Shown: piece by piece, positions 1 to 7,607 of the stretch
Layout of the letters: the number at the start of each line of letters is the position of its first letter
Position numbering within the stretch: the first letter of the stretch is position 1
Assembly (NCBI GenBank): GCA_965222215.1
Contig: OZ244931.1
Coordinates: forward strand, 2,108,001-2,172,000
Source: JABJAG01 sp965222215
GTDB taxonomy: Bacteria > Pseudomonadota > Alphaproteobacteria > UBA6615
DNA length: 64,000 nucleotides
Reading direction: 5' to 3'
Position numbers and translations under genes: made by a program
The notes under the pieces: model-generated
Database searches by the model: none
The model's input: only the letters and a program-made list of their open reading frames with translations
What the model was told of the DNA's origin: nothing

Positions 1-164
1 CTTCGCCGCGCCACCCGCAGTTACACAAGATGACGGTGGAGACGCCGGAAGGCCCGCTCGACATGGTCGCCCCGCCCGCGCGGGTGGTCGGGACGGAGCC
101 GTCAGCCCGGCCTGTGCCGGCGCTGGACAGCCACGGCGGTGCCATACGCGCTGAGTTCTCCTAA
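1..164 (+). CDS. CaiB/BaiF CoA-transferase, C-terminal end only (5' end outside the window)
   Basis: The reading frame is open from base 3 to the TAA at 162-164 and the gene begins before the window. The 53 visible residues include HPQLHKMTVETPEGPLDMVA and PPARVVG and end in an EFS tail. This looks like the end of class III (CaiB/BaiF) CoA-transferases, which close with a loop on the shape of the CoA-bound product and the signature of a short terminal helix. That family moves CoA between carboxylic acids. The fragment is too short to assign a substrate. The call rests on resemblance of the tail and could be wrong. The next gene runs in the opposite direction and its stop overlaps this one by about four bases. 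Confidence 0.55.
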   Translation, partial: SPRHPQLHKMTVETPEGPLDMVAPPARVVGTEPSARPVPALDSHGGAIRAEFS

Positions 165-580
165 AGCACCACCCCTGACCGCATCAAACCGATTACCACA
201 CCCTGGATCAGCAGCACGCCGAGCCAGTGGCCGGCGTCGATCACCGTCAGCGACCGTTTCGCGCCCTGAAAGCCATGGTTGACGACCAGCGTCGTCAGCA
301 CGAAACCGAGCCAGATCAGGACGGCGGCAGTGATCGCTGTGCGCACCTCGCCCGGCCCGAGATTGTCGAGCAGGAAGGTGAACACCGCGGCCATCACGAG
401 CTGGGCGATGAAGGTGACGACATAGGTCGCTATCCCCGTGCCGGACCTGATCTCGGCTTCGGACTTGCCGACCGCCGCCATCCACGGCTTCGCCAGCGCC
501 ATGTAGTAGACCGCGCCGAAGGCGTAGCCGGCGACGGCGGCGAGCAGGACCGCGGGAATGTTCAGGCCGAAGAACTGCAC
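161..580 (-). CDS. DUF1761-like small integral membrane protein
   Basis: The 139-residue protein has four predicted hydrophobic segments. The first (about residues 8-28) is followed by the YYMALAKPWM stretch that resembles the DUF1761 signature, in which a conserved Trp-Met pair sits after the first helix. No catalytic residues can be seen, and the DUF1761 family has no assigned role that I can state. The chosen start is a GTG at 578-580, 11 bases after the stop of the upstream oxidoreductase, so the two genes are probably co-transcribed. A good Shine-Dalgarno sequence is absent, which fits translational coupling. Its 3' end overlaps the convergent CoA-transferase fragment. Confidence 0.6.
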   Translation of the reverse strand: MQFFGLNIPAVLLAAVAGYAFGAVYYMALAKPWMAAVGKSEAEIRSGTGIATYVVTFIAQLVMAAVFTFLLDNLGPGEVRTAITAAVLIWLGFVLTTLVVNHGFQGAKRSLTVIDAGHWLGVLLIQGVVIGLMRSGVVL

Positions 581-591
581 CGCCGCGCGCC

Positions 592-1632
592 CTAGTCCAG
601 CGTCGGGTCGATCACGACCTTGCCGAGGCCTTCGTTGCTTTCCACGCGCGCCTGCGCTTCCACCGCCTTGCTGAGCGGATAGACGTCGTCGATCAGCGCC
701 TTCACGTCGCCCTTCCCGGCCCGTTCCAGCGCGGCTTCCAGCCCGCCCGGGGCCTCGCGCGGCTCGCCGACGATGTGGAGCTGGTGCAGGTAGAGATGCC
801 GGATATCGACCGGCACATTGGCGCTGCCCGAAGCATTGCCCGCCGTGACCAGCTTTGCCCCGCGTCCCATCGAGTATTGCACCTTCGGGAACAGCTCCGG
901 GTCCGCCACGCTGTCACATACGCCGTTCACGCCCGCGCCGCCGGTGATCTTCATGACCTCCTCGGTCAGGTCCTGCTTGCGGTAGTTGACGCCGTGGTCC
1001 GCCCCGATGCCGAGACAGGCCTCGACACGCTCGTCCGAACCTGCGCCCGCGATCACCGTCGCACCGCACCATTTGGCGACCTGGATGCAGGCCGCGCCAA
1101 GGCCGCCGGTGGCACCGGTCACGAGCACATAGTCGCCCTCCTTGGTCCCGAGCACGTTCTCTACCTGGTTGGCGGCTGTGCCGAGATGGCGGCCGATGAC
1201 GGTCGCCTCGTGGAAACCGAGGTTGTCGGGGATCGGCATCGCGCGCGAGGCCCGGGTGCGCACGTATTGCGCGTAACCGCCCCATATCGTGACGCCGAGA
1301 AAATCCACCGGACCGAGGCCCGGGATCATCATGTACGGATCGGGCCGCTCCGTCGGCACGAAAATGCTGCAAAAAACCCGATCGCCCACCTTGCGGTCGG
1401 TGACATTGTCGCCAACGGCCGTGACCACGCCTGAGGGATCAACGCCGAGAATATGCGGCAGTTCCGGCTTGTGGGCATAAGTGCCCTCACGCAGGTAGAT
1501 ATCGAAGGTCCGGTTCACCGAGACGGCGTGCACTTCGATCAGGACGTCGTCGGGCCCGAGTTCGGGCGTGTCCACGTCCTGATAGGACAGGACATCGTCG
1601 CCGCCAAAGTCGGTCATCACCACAGCTTTCAT
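592..1632 (-). CDS. MDR-superfamily NAD(P)H:quinone reductase / zinc-less alcohol dehydrogenase
   Basis: This 346-residue protein belongs to the medium-chain dehydrogenase/reductase superfamily. The N-terminal GroES-like domain (about 1-130) includes HILGVDPSGVVTAVGDNV. The Rossmann domain contains the nucleotide-binding stretch VLVTGATGGLGAACIQVAK near residues 167-185. Typical catalytic zinc ligands of alcohol dehydrogenases are not evident, which favours a quinone oxidoreductase or enoyl reductase type reaction using NADPH. The ATG at 1632 has GGGGAG about eight bases upstream, so this start is well supported. The gene leads a minus-strand pair with the DUF1761-like protein. The substrate cannot be inferred from the sequence. 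Confidence 0.8.
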   Translation of the reverse strand: MKAVVMTDFGGDDVLSYQDVDTPELGPDDVLIEVHAVSVNRTFDIYLREGTYAHKPELPHILGVDPSGVVTAVGDNVTDRKVGDRVFCSIFVPTERPDPYMMIPGLGPVDFLGVTIWGGYAQYVRTRASRAMPIPDNLGFHEATVIGRHLGTAANQVENVLGTKEGDYVLVTGATGGLGAACIQVAKWCGATVIAGAGSDERVEACLGIGADHGVNYRKQDLTEEVMKITGGAGVNGVCDSVADPELFPKVQYSMGRGAKLVTAGNASGSANVPVDIRHLYLHQLHIVGEPREAPGGLEAALERAGKGDVKALIDDVYPLSKAVEAQARVESNEGLGKVVIDPTLD

Positions 1633-1667
1633 CGTGCTTCTCCCCGTTGCTTGCTGCCGCTATGCGG

Positions 1668-2045
1668 CTATTCGCTTCTTGTGATCGGTCTCGCAAAGCT
1701 TAGTTCGTGGCCGTCCGGATCGAGAAGATGAAAATACCGCTCGCCCCACTCCGCGTCGCGCGGCGCGGTTTCCGGTTCCAGCCCCGCCTCGACCGCACGA
1801 ACGAACATCGCATCCACGTCGGAGACGTAGAAGATCGCCCGGCCCCACCAGTTCAGCTTCGTGTCTTTCGGCTGGGCGGTGATGTTCAGATAGCCGTTGC
1901 CCGCCGCGAAGGACGTGAACGCCGCGTCCGGTCCGCCGTAGATTTTTTCAAATCCGAGCGTCTCGTAGAACGCGACGGACCGGGACATATCGTGGGTGCC
2001 GAGCGTGACCGCCGACAGGCCCTCGATTTTTGGCGCGTCGCTCAT
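1668..2045 (-). CDS. VOC-family (glyoxalase/bleomycin resistance) protein
   Basis: A single vicinal-oxygen-chelate domain of 125 residues. It shows the usual opening with LSAVTLGTHDMSRSVAFYET, then GFEKIYGG, and near the end YFHLLDPDGHELSFARP, where the final Glu is the typical metal ligand of the fold. The start used is the ATG at 2045. An in-frame TTG at 2063 lies directly against an AGAAGG sequence and would overlap the upstream gene by eight bases, so the true start could be that one. The gene follows the Gfo/Idh/MocA gene on the same strand and is probably translated from the same message. The substrate is unknown. Confidence 0.75.
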   Translation of the reverse strand: MSDAPKIEGLSAVTLGTHDMSRSVAFYETLGFEKIYGGPDAAFTSFAAGNGYLNITAQPKDTKLNWWGRAIFYVSDVDAMFVRAVEAGLEPETAPRDAEWGERYFHLLDPDGHELSFARPITRSE

Positions 2046-2055
2046 CGCAAGGCTG

Positions 2056-3066
2056 TCAGTCAACCTTCTCGGGCTTGCCGGACTCCGCCGACTTCACGAT
2101 AGCCTCCAGAACGGCGATGCCGTGGACCACGTCGTCCTGCGGCACCGGGTAGGCGTCGCCGCCCGAACACGCCGCCGCAAGGGCCTCCAGTTCGGCATTG
2201 ACCATGTCGAAACCCGAAAAATCCTCTGTCTCGGATTCGATCTTGCCCGTCGCGCCGGTGATCGGCCCGTCGCCATTGGCCACGAACTCGAACGAGGACA
2301 GGTCCGGCTTGCGGATCTCGATGGCTCCCCCCAGCCCATAGGCCTGCATGCGGAAGCTCGGCGCCGTCGCAAGCATGTTCGCCATGTACCCGGACATGCC
2401 GTTCTCGAACATGAACAGCATTGATGACGTATCGTCGGTGTCGTTCGGGACCGCGCGGCGGAAGGACTGACAGTAGACCTCGTCGATCCGGCCGAACAGG
2501 TTGATGTAGATATCGAGCAGGTGGACGCCCATCGGCGTCAACCCGCCGACCGGGGTCTCGTTCTTGTCGGCCCGCCATGCGTCGGCGGCGAGGAACATGC
2601 CGTTGGGCGCGCACATGGTGCCCTCGACATGCATCAGTTCCTTCAACGCGCCCGCGTCGACGATCTCCTTGGCCCGATGCACGGACGGGTGGAACCGCCG
2701 GTTGAATCCGGTGGCCAGCACCACGCCCGCCTTCTCGCACGCCGCGAACGCCGCTTCGGCATCGGCCTTCGTGAGGGTGAGCGGCTTCTCGCAAAAGACG
2801 TGCTTGCCCGCTGCCGCCGCGGCCTCGATCTGCTCAAGGTGTTTGGAGTGCGGCGTGGCCAGCACGACCGCGTCCAGATCGTCGATGGCAAGCAGGTCAT
2901 CGTAATCGTCGACCAGCGCAAAGCCCTTCTCGTCGGCGTATTCCTGCGCCTTCGATTTGGTGCGCGTGGCGCCATGCGTGAAGATGATGTTGTCCGACTT
3001 GCCCTGAACGGAATCGACGAGGACCTTACCCCACCATCCGAGACCGACGATTGCTGCATTGATCAT
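2056..3066 (-). CDS. Gfo/Idh/MocA family NAD(P)-dependent oxidoreductase
   Basis: A 336-residue protein with an N-terminal Rossmann fold beginning INAAIVGLGWWGK, where GLGWWG is the dinucleotide-binding loop. It has the family Lys-Pro motif in HVFCEKPLTL near residue 97, and a C-terminal beta-sheet domain with the catalytic-region His in MGVHLLDIYIN. These enzymes oxidise or reduce sugars, inositols and related hydroxy compounds with NAD(P). The reading frame extends 37 codons further upstream, but that part translates a palindromic repeat, so the ATG at 3066 is the biological start. The VOC gene follows immediately. It is one of three members of this family in the window, none obviously the same subfamily. 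Confidence 0.85.
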   Translation of the reverse strand: MINAAIVGLGWWGKVLVDSVQGKSDNIIFTHGATRTKSKAQEYADEKGFALVDDYDDLLAIDDLDAVVLATPHSKHLEQIEAAAAAGKHVFCEKPLTLTKADAEAAFAACEKAGVVLATGFNRRFHPSVHRAKEIVDAGALKELMHVEGTMCAPNGMFLAADAWRADKNETPVGGLTPMGVHLLDIYINLFGRIDEVYCQSFRRAVPNDTDDTSSMLFMFENGMSGYMANMLATAPSFRMQAYGLGGAIEIRKPDLSSFEFVANGDGPITGATGKIESETEDFSGFDMVNAELEALAAACSGGDAYPVPQDDVVHGIAVLEAIVKSAESGKPEKVD

Positions 3067-3383
3067 GAATTCCCCCGGGGAACAGTGCTTTGTTGGAGGG
3101 CCAGAATGCCATGATTGGGCGAGCGACGGAACGGCCGTCTTGCCTCGCTCGTCGTTCCGGCGTAGGCCGGAACCCATTCATGCAGGCGTCTGCCTGGTTC
3201 TGCATCGACGACAATGGACCCCGGCCTGCGCCGGGGTGACGAGGAGCGGGACGGGATGACGAGCGGGCCCGGGACAACGGACGGCGGACGGGCAATCCCG
3301 GCGGCAGCCCAACGGCGGTATTCCGCTCGCCCCCGCCGGGCTATAGTCGCCGGCAAGCAATCGATCTCAAAAAGGGGGAAACC
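3067..3383. repeat. Intergenic region with two GC-rich palindromic repeat units
   Basis: This 317-base gap between divergent genes has no coding region I can support. It holds two hairpins typical of dispersed alphaproteobacterial repeats. One is at 3155-3172 (TTCCGGC and GCCGGAA arms, four-base loop). The other is at 3218-3237 (ACCCCGGC and GCCGGGGT arms, four-base loop). They are separated by about 45 bases. Close to the plus-strand gene is a TATAGT at 3343-3348 that could be a -10 element, and AAAGGGGGAAA lies just before the ATG at 3384. No tRNA or small RNA signature is visible. Confidence 0.7.
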
Positions 3384-4313
3384 ATGAGCTTGCGTGTCGG
3401 TGTCTGCGGACTTGGAATCATGGGGGGCGCATTCGCCGCCAACCTGGCAAAGGCCGGTTTCGAGGTGACGGGGTTCGACCCGGTCAAATCGAAGGTGAAC
3501 GCGCTGGTGAAGGCCGGCGGCAAGGCGGGCAAGAGCGCCGCTGACGTTGCGCGGAAGTCGGACGTGGTCATCACGTCCCTCACCTCGCCCGCGATTCTGG
3601 ACGCCGTCGTGTCCGGGAAGGACGGGATCGCCAGCGGCGCCCGCAAGGGCCTCCTCGTTCTGGAAACCTCGACCCTCGCCGTCGAGGACAAGGAAAACGC
3701 CCGCGACGCGCTCGCCAAGAAGGGCGCAACCCTGATGGACAGCCCGGTGTCGGGCGCGGGCAAACAGGCGGCGACCGGCGAAATCACGGTGATGGTCAGC
3801 GGCACGAAGAAGGACTTCAACACGGTCAAGCCCGTGCTCGAGGGCTTCACGATGCTCCAGTATTACGTCGGCCCGTTCGGGACCGGCATGAAGCTGAAGA
3901 TGCTGATCAACATGCTGATCAGCGTCCACGGCGCGGCCTTCGCCGAGGCCATCACGCTGGCGCGCGCATCCGGCGTCGATCTCGACGTGTTCCGCGAGGT
4001 GCTCAAGAAATCCGCCGGCAATAGCCGCGTGATCGAGTATCGCGGCCCGCTGATGCTCGACGACGAATACGCCGACCCCAAGGTCAAGACCGTCGACCTC
4101 ACGGTGATGATCAAGGACAACAACCTGATCGAGGACTTCGCCAAGTCCAACAACGCGCCCGTGCCGGTCTTCCAGGCCAGCATGTTCAGCGCCTATGCGG
4201 CGATGGCGCAGGGCTACGGCCAGGAAGATCCCGGCGTCGTGACGCGCGTCTACGAACAGATGGCGGGTATCCCGCGCAAGAAGAAGCGCGCCCCGGCCAA
4301 GCGCAAGAAATAG
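3384..4313 (+). CDS. NAD(P)-dependent beta-hydroxyacid dehydrogenase (3-hydroxyisobutyrate dehydrogenase family)
   Basis: A 309-residue member of the HIBADH/tartronate semialdehyde reductase superfamily. The Rossmann loop is GLGIMGGAFAANLAKAGF at about residues 9-26. The substrate-binding motif is MDSPVSGAGKQA near residue 117, matching the family DAPVSGG consensus. The catalytic Lys lies in GTGMKLKMLINMLI near residue 170. The C-terminus is a basic tail (KKKRAPAKRKK), which is unusual. The ATG at 3384 has an AAGGGGGAAA ribosome binding site. The next gene, a paralogue, starts two bases after the stop, so the two are an operon and may form related or hetero-oligomeric enzymes. The physiological hydroxyacid is not known. 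Confidence 0.85.
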   Translation: MSLRVGVCGLGIMGGAFAANLAKAGFEVTGFDPVKSKVNALVKAGGKAGKSAADVARKSDVVITSLTSPAILDAVVSGKDGIASGARKGLLVLETSTLAVEDKENARDALAKKGATLMDSPVSGAGKQAATGEITVMVSGTKKDFNTVKPVLEGFTMLQYYVGPFGTGMKLKMLINMLISVHGAAFAEAITLARASGVDLDVFREVLKKSAGNSRVIEYRGPLMLDDEYADPKVKTVDLTVMIKDNNLIEDFAKSNNAPVPVFQASMFSAYAAMAQGYGQEDPGVVTRVYEQMAGIPRKKKRAPAKRKK

Positions 4314-4315
4314 CC

Positions 4316-5188
4316 GTGGCGATCGCGGCGGGGGTCGTCGGCCTCGGCAACATCGGGGCCGGCGTCGCGCGCAATCTCGCGGCGGCCGGACACCCTGTCA
4401 TCGGGTTCGATACCGACCCGGACCGCATGTCCGGGCCGGACATCCGTCCGGGCACGGATGCGGCGGACGTCGCGGAGAAGAGTGATCTTGTCGTCCTTGC
4501 CGTGCCCAACCTCGGCGCCTGGCGGACCACGCTCGCGGCCATCGCCGCCCACGGCCGGCGCGGCCTCGCGGTTGCGGACCTCTGCACCTTCCCCCTTGAG
4601 GAAAAGGAACAGGCGCACGAAGAACTGCGCCGCGTCGGCATCGCACTGCTCGACTGCCCGGTGAGCGGCGCGCGCCCGCAGGCCCAGGCGGGCGAACTGG
4701 CCATGCTGGTGAGCGGCGACGAGGATGCGTTCGAACGTGTCCGTCCGGCGCTCGATTCCTTCTGCGGCAGCGTGCGTCATGTCGGCGCGTTCGGGATGTC
4801 ATCCAAGATCAAGTACGTGATCAACCTGATCATCTCGATCCAGAACCTGGCGTCCGCGGAAGCCTTCCTGCTGGCGCGCAAGGCCGGCATCGACCTGCAG
4901 GAAATGGCCGACGCCGTCCTGGACAGCGCGGCCTACTCGAAAGTTTTCGACATCCGCGCGGACAAGTGGATCAGCGGCGACTATTCCGACCCGACTGCGG
5001 AACTCGCGATCCAGCTGAAGGACAAGGACATCGTCCGCAATTTCGCGGCCGGCGTGAACGCGCCGACCCCCTTGTTCGACGCGACGATGCCCTACTACAT
5101 CGCCGCCGCATCCCAGGGCCGCGAACAGGAAGACGCCGCGTCGATCCTCGCCGTGCTGGAGGCGATGGCAGGGGTGCCGCGCACATAG
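4316..5188 (+). CDS. NAD(P)-dependent beta-hydroxyacid dehydrogenase, second paralogue
   Basis: The 290-residue product shares the fold of the preceding gene. It has the nucleotide loop GLGNIGAGVARNLAAAGH, the substrate motif LDCPVSGARPQAQ, and the catalytic Lys in SSKIKYVINLIISI. Translation starts at GTG 4316, two bases after the upstream TAG, so it is coupled to the first gene. The two proteins are clearly homologous but diverged, suggesting an old duplication followed by specialisation and not a recent copy. The C-terminal half (YYIAAASQGREQEDAASI) matches the all-helical dimerisation domain of the family. No substrate can be named. Confidence 0.82.
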   Translation: MAIAAGVVGLGNIGAGVARNLAAAGHPVIGFDTDPDRMSGPDIRPGTDAADVAEKSDLVVLAVPNLGAWRTTLAAIAAHGRRGLAVADLCTFPLEEKEQAHEELRRVGIALLDCPVSGARPQAQAGELAMLVSGDEDAFERVRPALDSFCGSVRHVGAFGMSSKIKYVINLIISIQNLASAEAFLLARKAGIDLQEMADAVLDSAAYSKVFDIRADKWISGDYSDPTAELAIQLKDKDIVRNFAAGVNAPTPLFDATMPYYIAAASQGREQEDAASILAVLEAMAGVPRT

Positions 5189-5217
5189 GCGCCCTGCTGA
5201 TTTCGCAGCTCCGGCCA

Positions 5218-5247
5218 TTGTCGAAAAGCGAGAGCCTGCGCCATAGT
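5218..5247 (+). promoter_or_regulatory. Candidate sigma-70 promoter for the lipoprotein pair
   Basis: TTGTCG at 5218-5223 and CATAGT at 5242-5247 are separated by 18 bases. They lie about 30 bases before the ATG at 5276, which has a GGGAG ribosome binding site. The match to consensus is moderate. Confidence 0.4.
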
Positions 5248-5275
5248 GTTCGTCGTTAACGCGTAGGGAGTTTTC

Positions 5276-5716
5276 ATGATGTTCCGCAACCTGGGTATCG
5301 CCGTCGTATCGGCATTCGTGCTGGCCGCGTGCAGTTCCTATTCCTCGACATCCGTCTCGACCCCCGGCCAGCAGGAGGTTCGGTCTACGGAAACCGATCC
5401 AACGGCCGCACCGGCGAAGGTCGAGAGCGACCGCCCGGCTACGAGCCCTTCCAAGGTAGTCATCACCAAGGACGACATCACCGACCGCCCCTATGAGGTG
5501 ATCGGCGACATCAAGGTCACCGTGAATAAAACGACGATCTTCAACGCCGACCCGACACCGGAGATGGTCGACGAACGCCTGCGCGAGAAAGCCGCCGAGC
5601 TCGGCGCCGATGCGGTGATCCTCGTCCGGTACGGCTCGGTGGGGATCTCCCTGCTCAGCTGGGGCTCGCTCAACGGCCAGGGCCGCGCGGTATTCTTCCC
5701 GAAAGAGAAGTCGTAG
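5276..5716 (+). CDS. Predicted outer-membrane or periplasmic lipoprotein
   Basis: This 146-residue protein has a signal peptide ending in a lipobox (VLAAC, lipidated Cys at residue 19) followed by a Ser/Thr/Pro-rich linker. The folded part begins around residue 60 with YEVIGDIKVTVNKT and continues through a conserved-looking EKAAELGADAVILVRYG segment. That last pattern recurs in small lipoproteins and YbjQ-like domains that build a beta-alpha-beta unit, but I cannot assign a function. GGGAG precedes the ATG, with a second Met codon directly after. The next gene, also a lipoprotein, starts on the base after this stop, so they form a tight operon. Confidence 0.75.
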   Translation: MMFRNLGIAVVSAFVLAACSSYSSTSVSTPGQQEVRSTETDPTAAPAKVESDRPATSPSKVVITKDDITDRPYEVIGDIKVTVNKTTIFNADPTPEMVDERLREKAAELGADAVILVRYGSVGISLLSWGSLNGQGRAVFFPKEKS

Positions 5717-6106
5717 ATGTCGAAGGTCGTTTTTGTCGCGGCGATGATCGCACTGGCGGCCTGCGCCCGCTCGGCGCCCGAACTTCCCCCCGACTACGGA
5801 TCGGTGAACGCCCAGGCCCAGCTTTCCGCGGCGGACTTTGCCGAAAGCGACCTGCGCATGACGTGCGGCGACATCGTCAGCGAGCAGGAAGACATGACCC
5901 GCGAAGCGCGCAATCTGACCGGCGTGATCGAGGGCAATCGCGGCCGCAACCAGATTGCCGGCTACTTCGGCGGCCTGTTCCTGTTCCCGCTGCTCGCCGT
6001 GAAGGAGAACCCGGCGGAAAAGCGCAAGCTGGACACCATGCAGGCGCGCTGGGACACGCTGACCCAGCTCAAACGCTTCAAGCAGTGCGATTCACCCAGC
6101 GGGTAA
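5717..6106 (+). CDS. Predicted small lipoprotein of unknown function
   Basis: 129 residues with a short signal peptide and lipobox (IALAAC, Cys at 16). The mature part contains an acidic/helical stretch with one further Cys (MTCGDIVSEQEDMTRE) and a hydrophobic segment (GYFGGLFLFPLLAV) followed by a charged helix, then a final Cys near the C-terminus. The two non-lipobox cysteines could form a disulfide in the periplasm. The ATG directly follows the stop of the preceding lipoprotein gene, so the pair is translated together. I do not recognise the family and assign no function. Confidence 0.7.
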   Translation: MSKVVFVAAMIALAACARSAPELPPDYGSVNAQAQLSAADFAESDLRMTCGDIVSEQEDMTREARNLTGVIEGNRGRNQIAGYFGGLFLFPLLAVKENPAEKRKLDTMQARWDTLTQLKRFKQCDSPSG

Positions 6107-6116
6107 CCGCCGACGC

Positions 6117-6581
6117 CTAGAGCCAGCGGCGCACCTTCGCCCTGTAGGACGTGTAGGCCTCGCCGAATTTCGCGGTGAGGAACGCTTCCTCGCGGGCGAT
6201 CACGATGCGGTCGATGACCAGCACCGCCGGGACGGTCCCCGCCAGAATCCACGCGCGATCGAACAGGATCGCCAGCCCGACACACCCGAGCGTCATTGCG
6301 ACATAGATCGGGTTGCGGGAGTAGCTGTAGAGGCCGTGCGGCACGATGCGCGTGGTGGGCCGCTCGTGGAGCGGGCTTGTCCCCGCGCGTTGCAGCTCCC
6401 ACGCCCCCATGAGCAGCAGAATGACCGCCCCGATTGTAACCGGCGCGCCGATCCAGACCTGCATATCCGGGGAAAGCAGCCGGACCGGGAACAGCCCGTC
6501 GAGCGCAAACCCGGCGGCGATCCCGCAAAGATATACAATCGGTGGCAGCGGAACGCGTTCGCGCTCCGCGTCGGACGGCAC
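6117..6581 (-). CDS. Isoprenylcysteine carboxyl methyltransferase (ICMT/PEMT)-family membrane protein
   Basis: A 154-residue protein with four hydrophobic segments. It carries the family signature: GLYSYSRNPIYVAM near residue 84, followed by the C-terminal REEAFLTAKFGEAYTSYRAK and a final RRW. In this family the RNP and the Glu/Tyr segments form the S-adenosylmethionine site. Substrates in bacteria are mostly unknown lipids or small molecules. The start is GTG at 6581, nine bases after the stop of the upstream MBL-fold gene, so it is probably the second gene of that transcript. Its 3' end faces the lipoprotein genes across a ten-base gap. Confidence 0.82.
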   Translation of the reverse strand: MPSDAERERVPLPPIVYLCGIAAGFALDGLFPVRLLSPDMQVWIGAPVTIGAVILLLMGAWELQRAGTSPLHERPTTRIVPHGLYSYSRNPIYVAMTLGCVGLAILFDRAWILAGTVPAVLVIDRIVIAREEAFLTAKFGEAYTSYRAKVRRWL

Positions 6582-6589
6582 GCTACCGC

Positions 6590-7438
6590 CTATTTCGTCA
6601 TCGCCGCATGCAGCACCCGGATGTAGCGTTCCGGGTTCAGAAAACCCCCGCCCCAGCTGTTGTCGAACTCGGCATTGGGCTTCATGGCGACGATCTCGTC
6701 GACGGATTTGCCCTGCGCGATGAGCGGCGCGAGATTGTCGCGGGTCTTCACCAGCATGGCGCGGTAGGCGACAAGGTCTTCACGGTCGCCCACGGGGCCG
6801 TGGCCGGGAATGATCACCGTGTCGGCGTCGGTCATCTCCAGCACCTTGTCGACCGCCGCGAACACGCCGTCGAGCGAGCCGCCCGAACCGGCGTCGATGA
6901 ACGGGAAGAGGCCGTTGAAGAACGTGTCGCCCATGTGGATCACGTTGGCCTCGCGGAAGTGGATCATCGCATCGCCGTCGGTGTGCGCCGCGGGCACATG
7001 GAACACCTCGATGGTCTGCCCGTTCATGTGAAACGTCGTCGTGTCGTTGAAGGTCACGACCGGCAGACCGTCGGCCGCCATGTCCTTGGCAAGCAGGCGC
7101 TCGCGCACATTGTCATGGGCGAAAATCAGCACGCCCGTCTTGCCGAGGTTCTCGTTGCCGCCGGTGTGGTCGGGATGATGATGGGTGTTGACCAGAAAGC
7201 GCACCGGCTGATCGGTGACCGACCTGATCTGCGCCAGGATCGCCTCGGTCGCCGGCGCGAACTGGTCGTCGATCATGAAGACGCCGTCATCGCCGACGGA
7301 CACCCCGATATTGCCGCCCCGCCCCTGGATGACATGAATACCGTCTTTCAGGGCTGAAATTTCCTGCGCGCCGGCTGGCATGGCGGCCGCGACGACGGCA
7401 CCCGCCGCCAGCGCAAGTGTCTTGAATTGTCCGATCAT
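6590..7438 (-). CDS. Periplasmic MBL-fold metallo-hydrolase
   Basis: 282 residues with a cleavable signal peptide (AAAMPAGA before QEIS, about residue 25), so it acts outside the cytoplasm. The metallo-beta-lactamase core shows the metal-binding motif NTHHHPDHTGGNENL (HxHxDH type), a second His in VPAAHTDGDAMIHF, the Asp in MGDTFFNG and a later His in VIIPGHGPVGD. This is the complete two-metal set. Members of this secreted group include quinoprotein relay system and SoxH-like proteins as well as subclass B beta-lactamase relatives, but none can be chosen here. GGGAGAAG precedes the ATG. The gene diverges from the selenocysteine-type GST. Confidence 0.85.
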   Translation of the reverse strand: MIGQFKTLALAAGAVVAAAMPAGAQEISALKDGIHVIQGRGGNIGVSVGDDGVFMIDDQFAPATEAILAQIRSVTDQPVRFLVNTHHHPDHTGGNENLGKTGVLIFAHDNVRERLLAKDMAADGLPVVTFNDTTTFHMNGQTIEVFHVPAAHTDGDAMIHFREANVIHMGDTFFNGLFPFIDAGSGGSLDGVFAAVDKVLEMTDADTVIIPGHGPVGDREDLVAYRAMLVKTRDNLAPLIAQGKSVDEIVAMKPNAEFDNSWGGGFLNPERYIRVLHAAMTK

Positions 7439-7552
7439 GATCTTCTCCCGAGATAAGGATTTGCGAAACGCTAACGCCGCCGGGGGACGGCGACAATCGC
7501 CCGGCCGCTCACATGTCCGTCAACCCGCATGCGTGAATACCCATACGCCGCT

Positions 7553-7599
7553 TTGACCGGGTTTCGCGGCCCCCGTATGATTGAACGACACCAAGGGGA
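7553..7599 (+). promoter_or_regulatory. Strong sigma-70 promoter and ribosome binding site of the TGA-containing GST gene
   Basis: TTGACC at 7553-7558 and TATGAT at 7576-7581 are separated by exactly 17 bases. A start site near 7588 would leave only a short leader, which contains AAGGGGAA at 7592-7599, eight bases before the ATG at 7608. This shows that the gene really starts upstream of its in-frame TGA, and it argues against the downstream GTG at 7665 as the start. Confidence 0.8.
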
Positions 7600-7607
7600 A
7601 ACATCCG

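Noticed and set aside
3067..3177. An N-terminal extension of the Gfo/Idh/MocA protein.
   Set aside because: The extra codons translate a palindromic repeat, and the ATG at 3066 starts the Rossmann fold directly.
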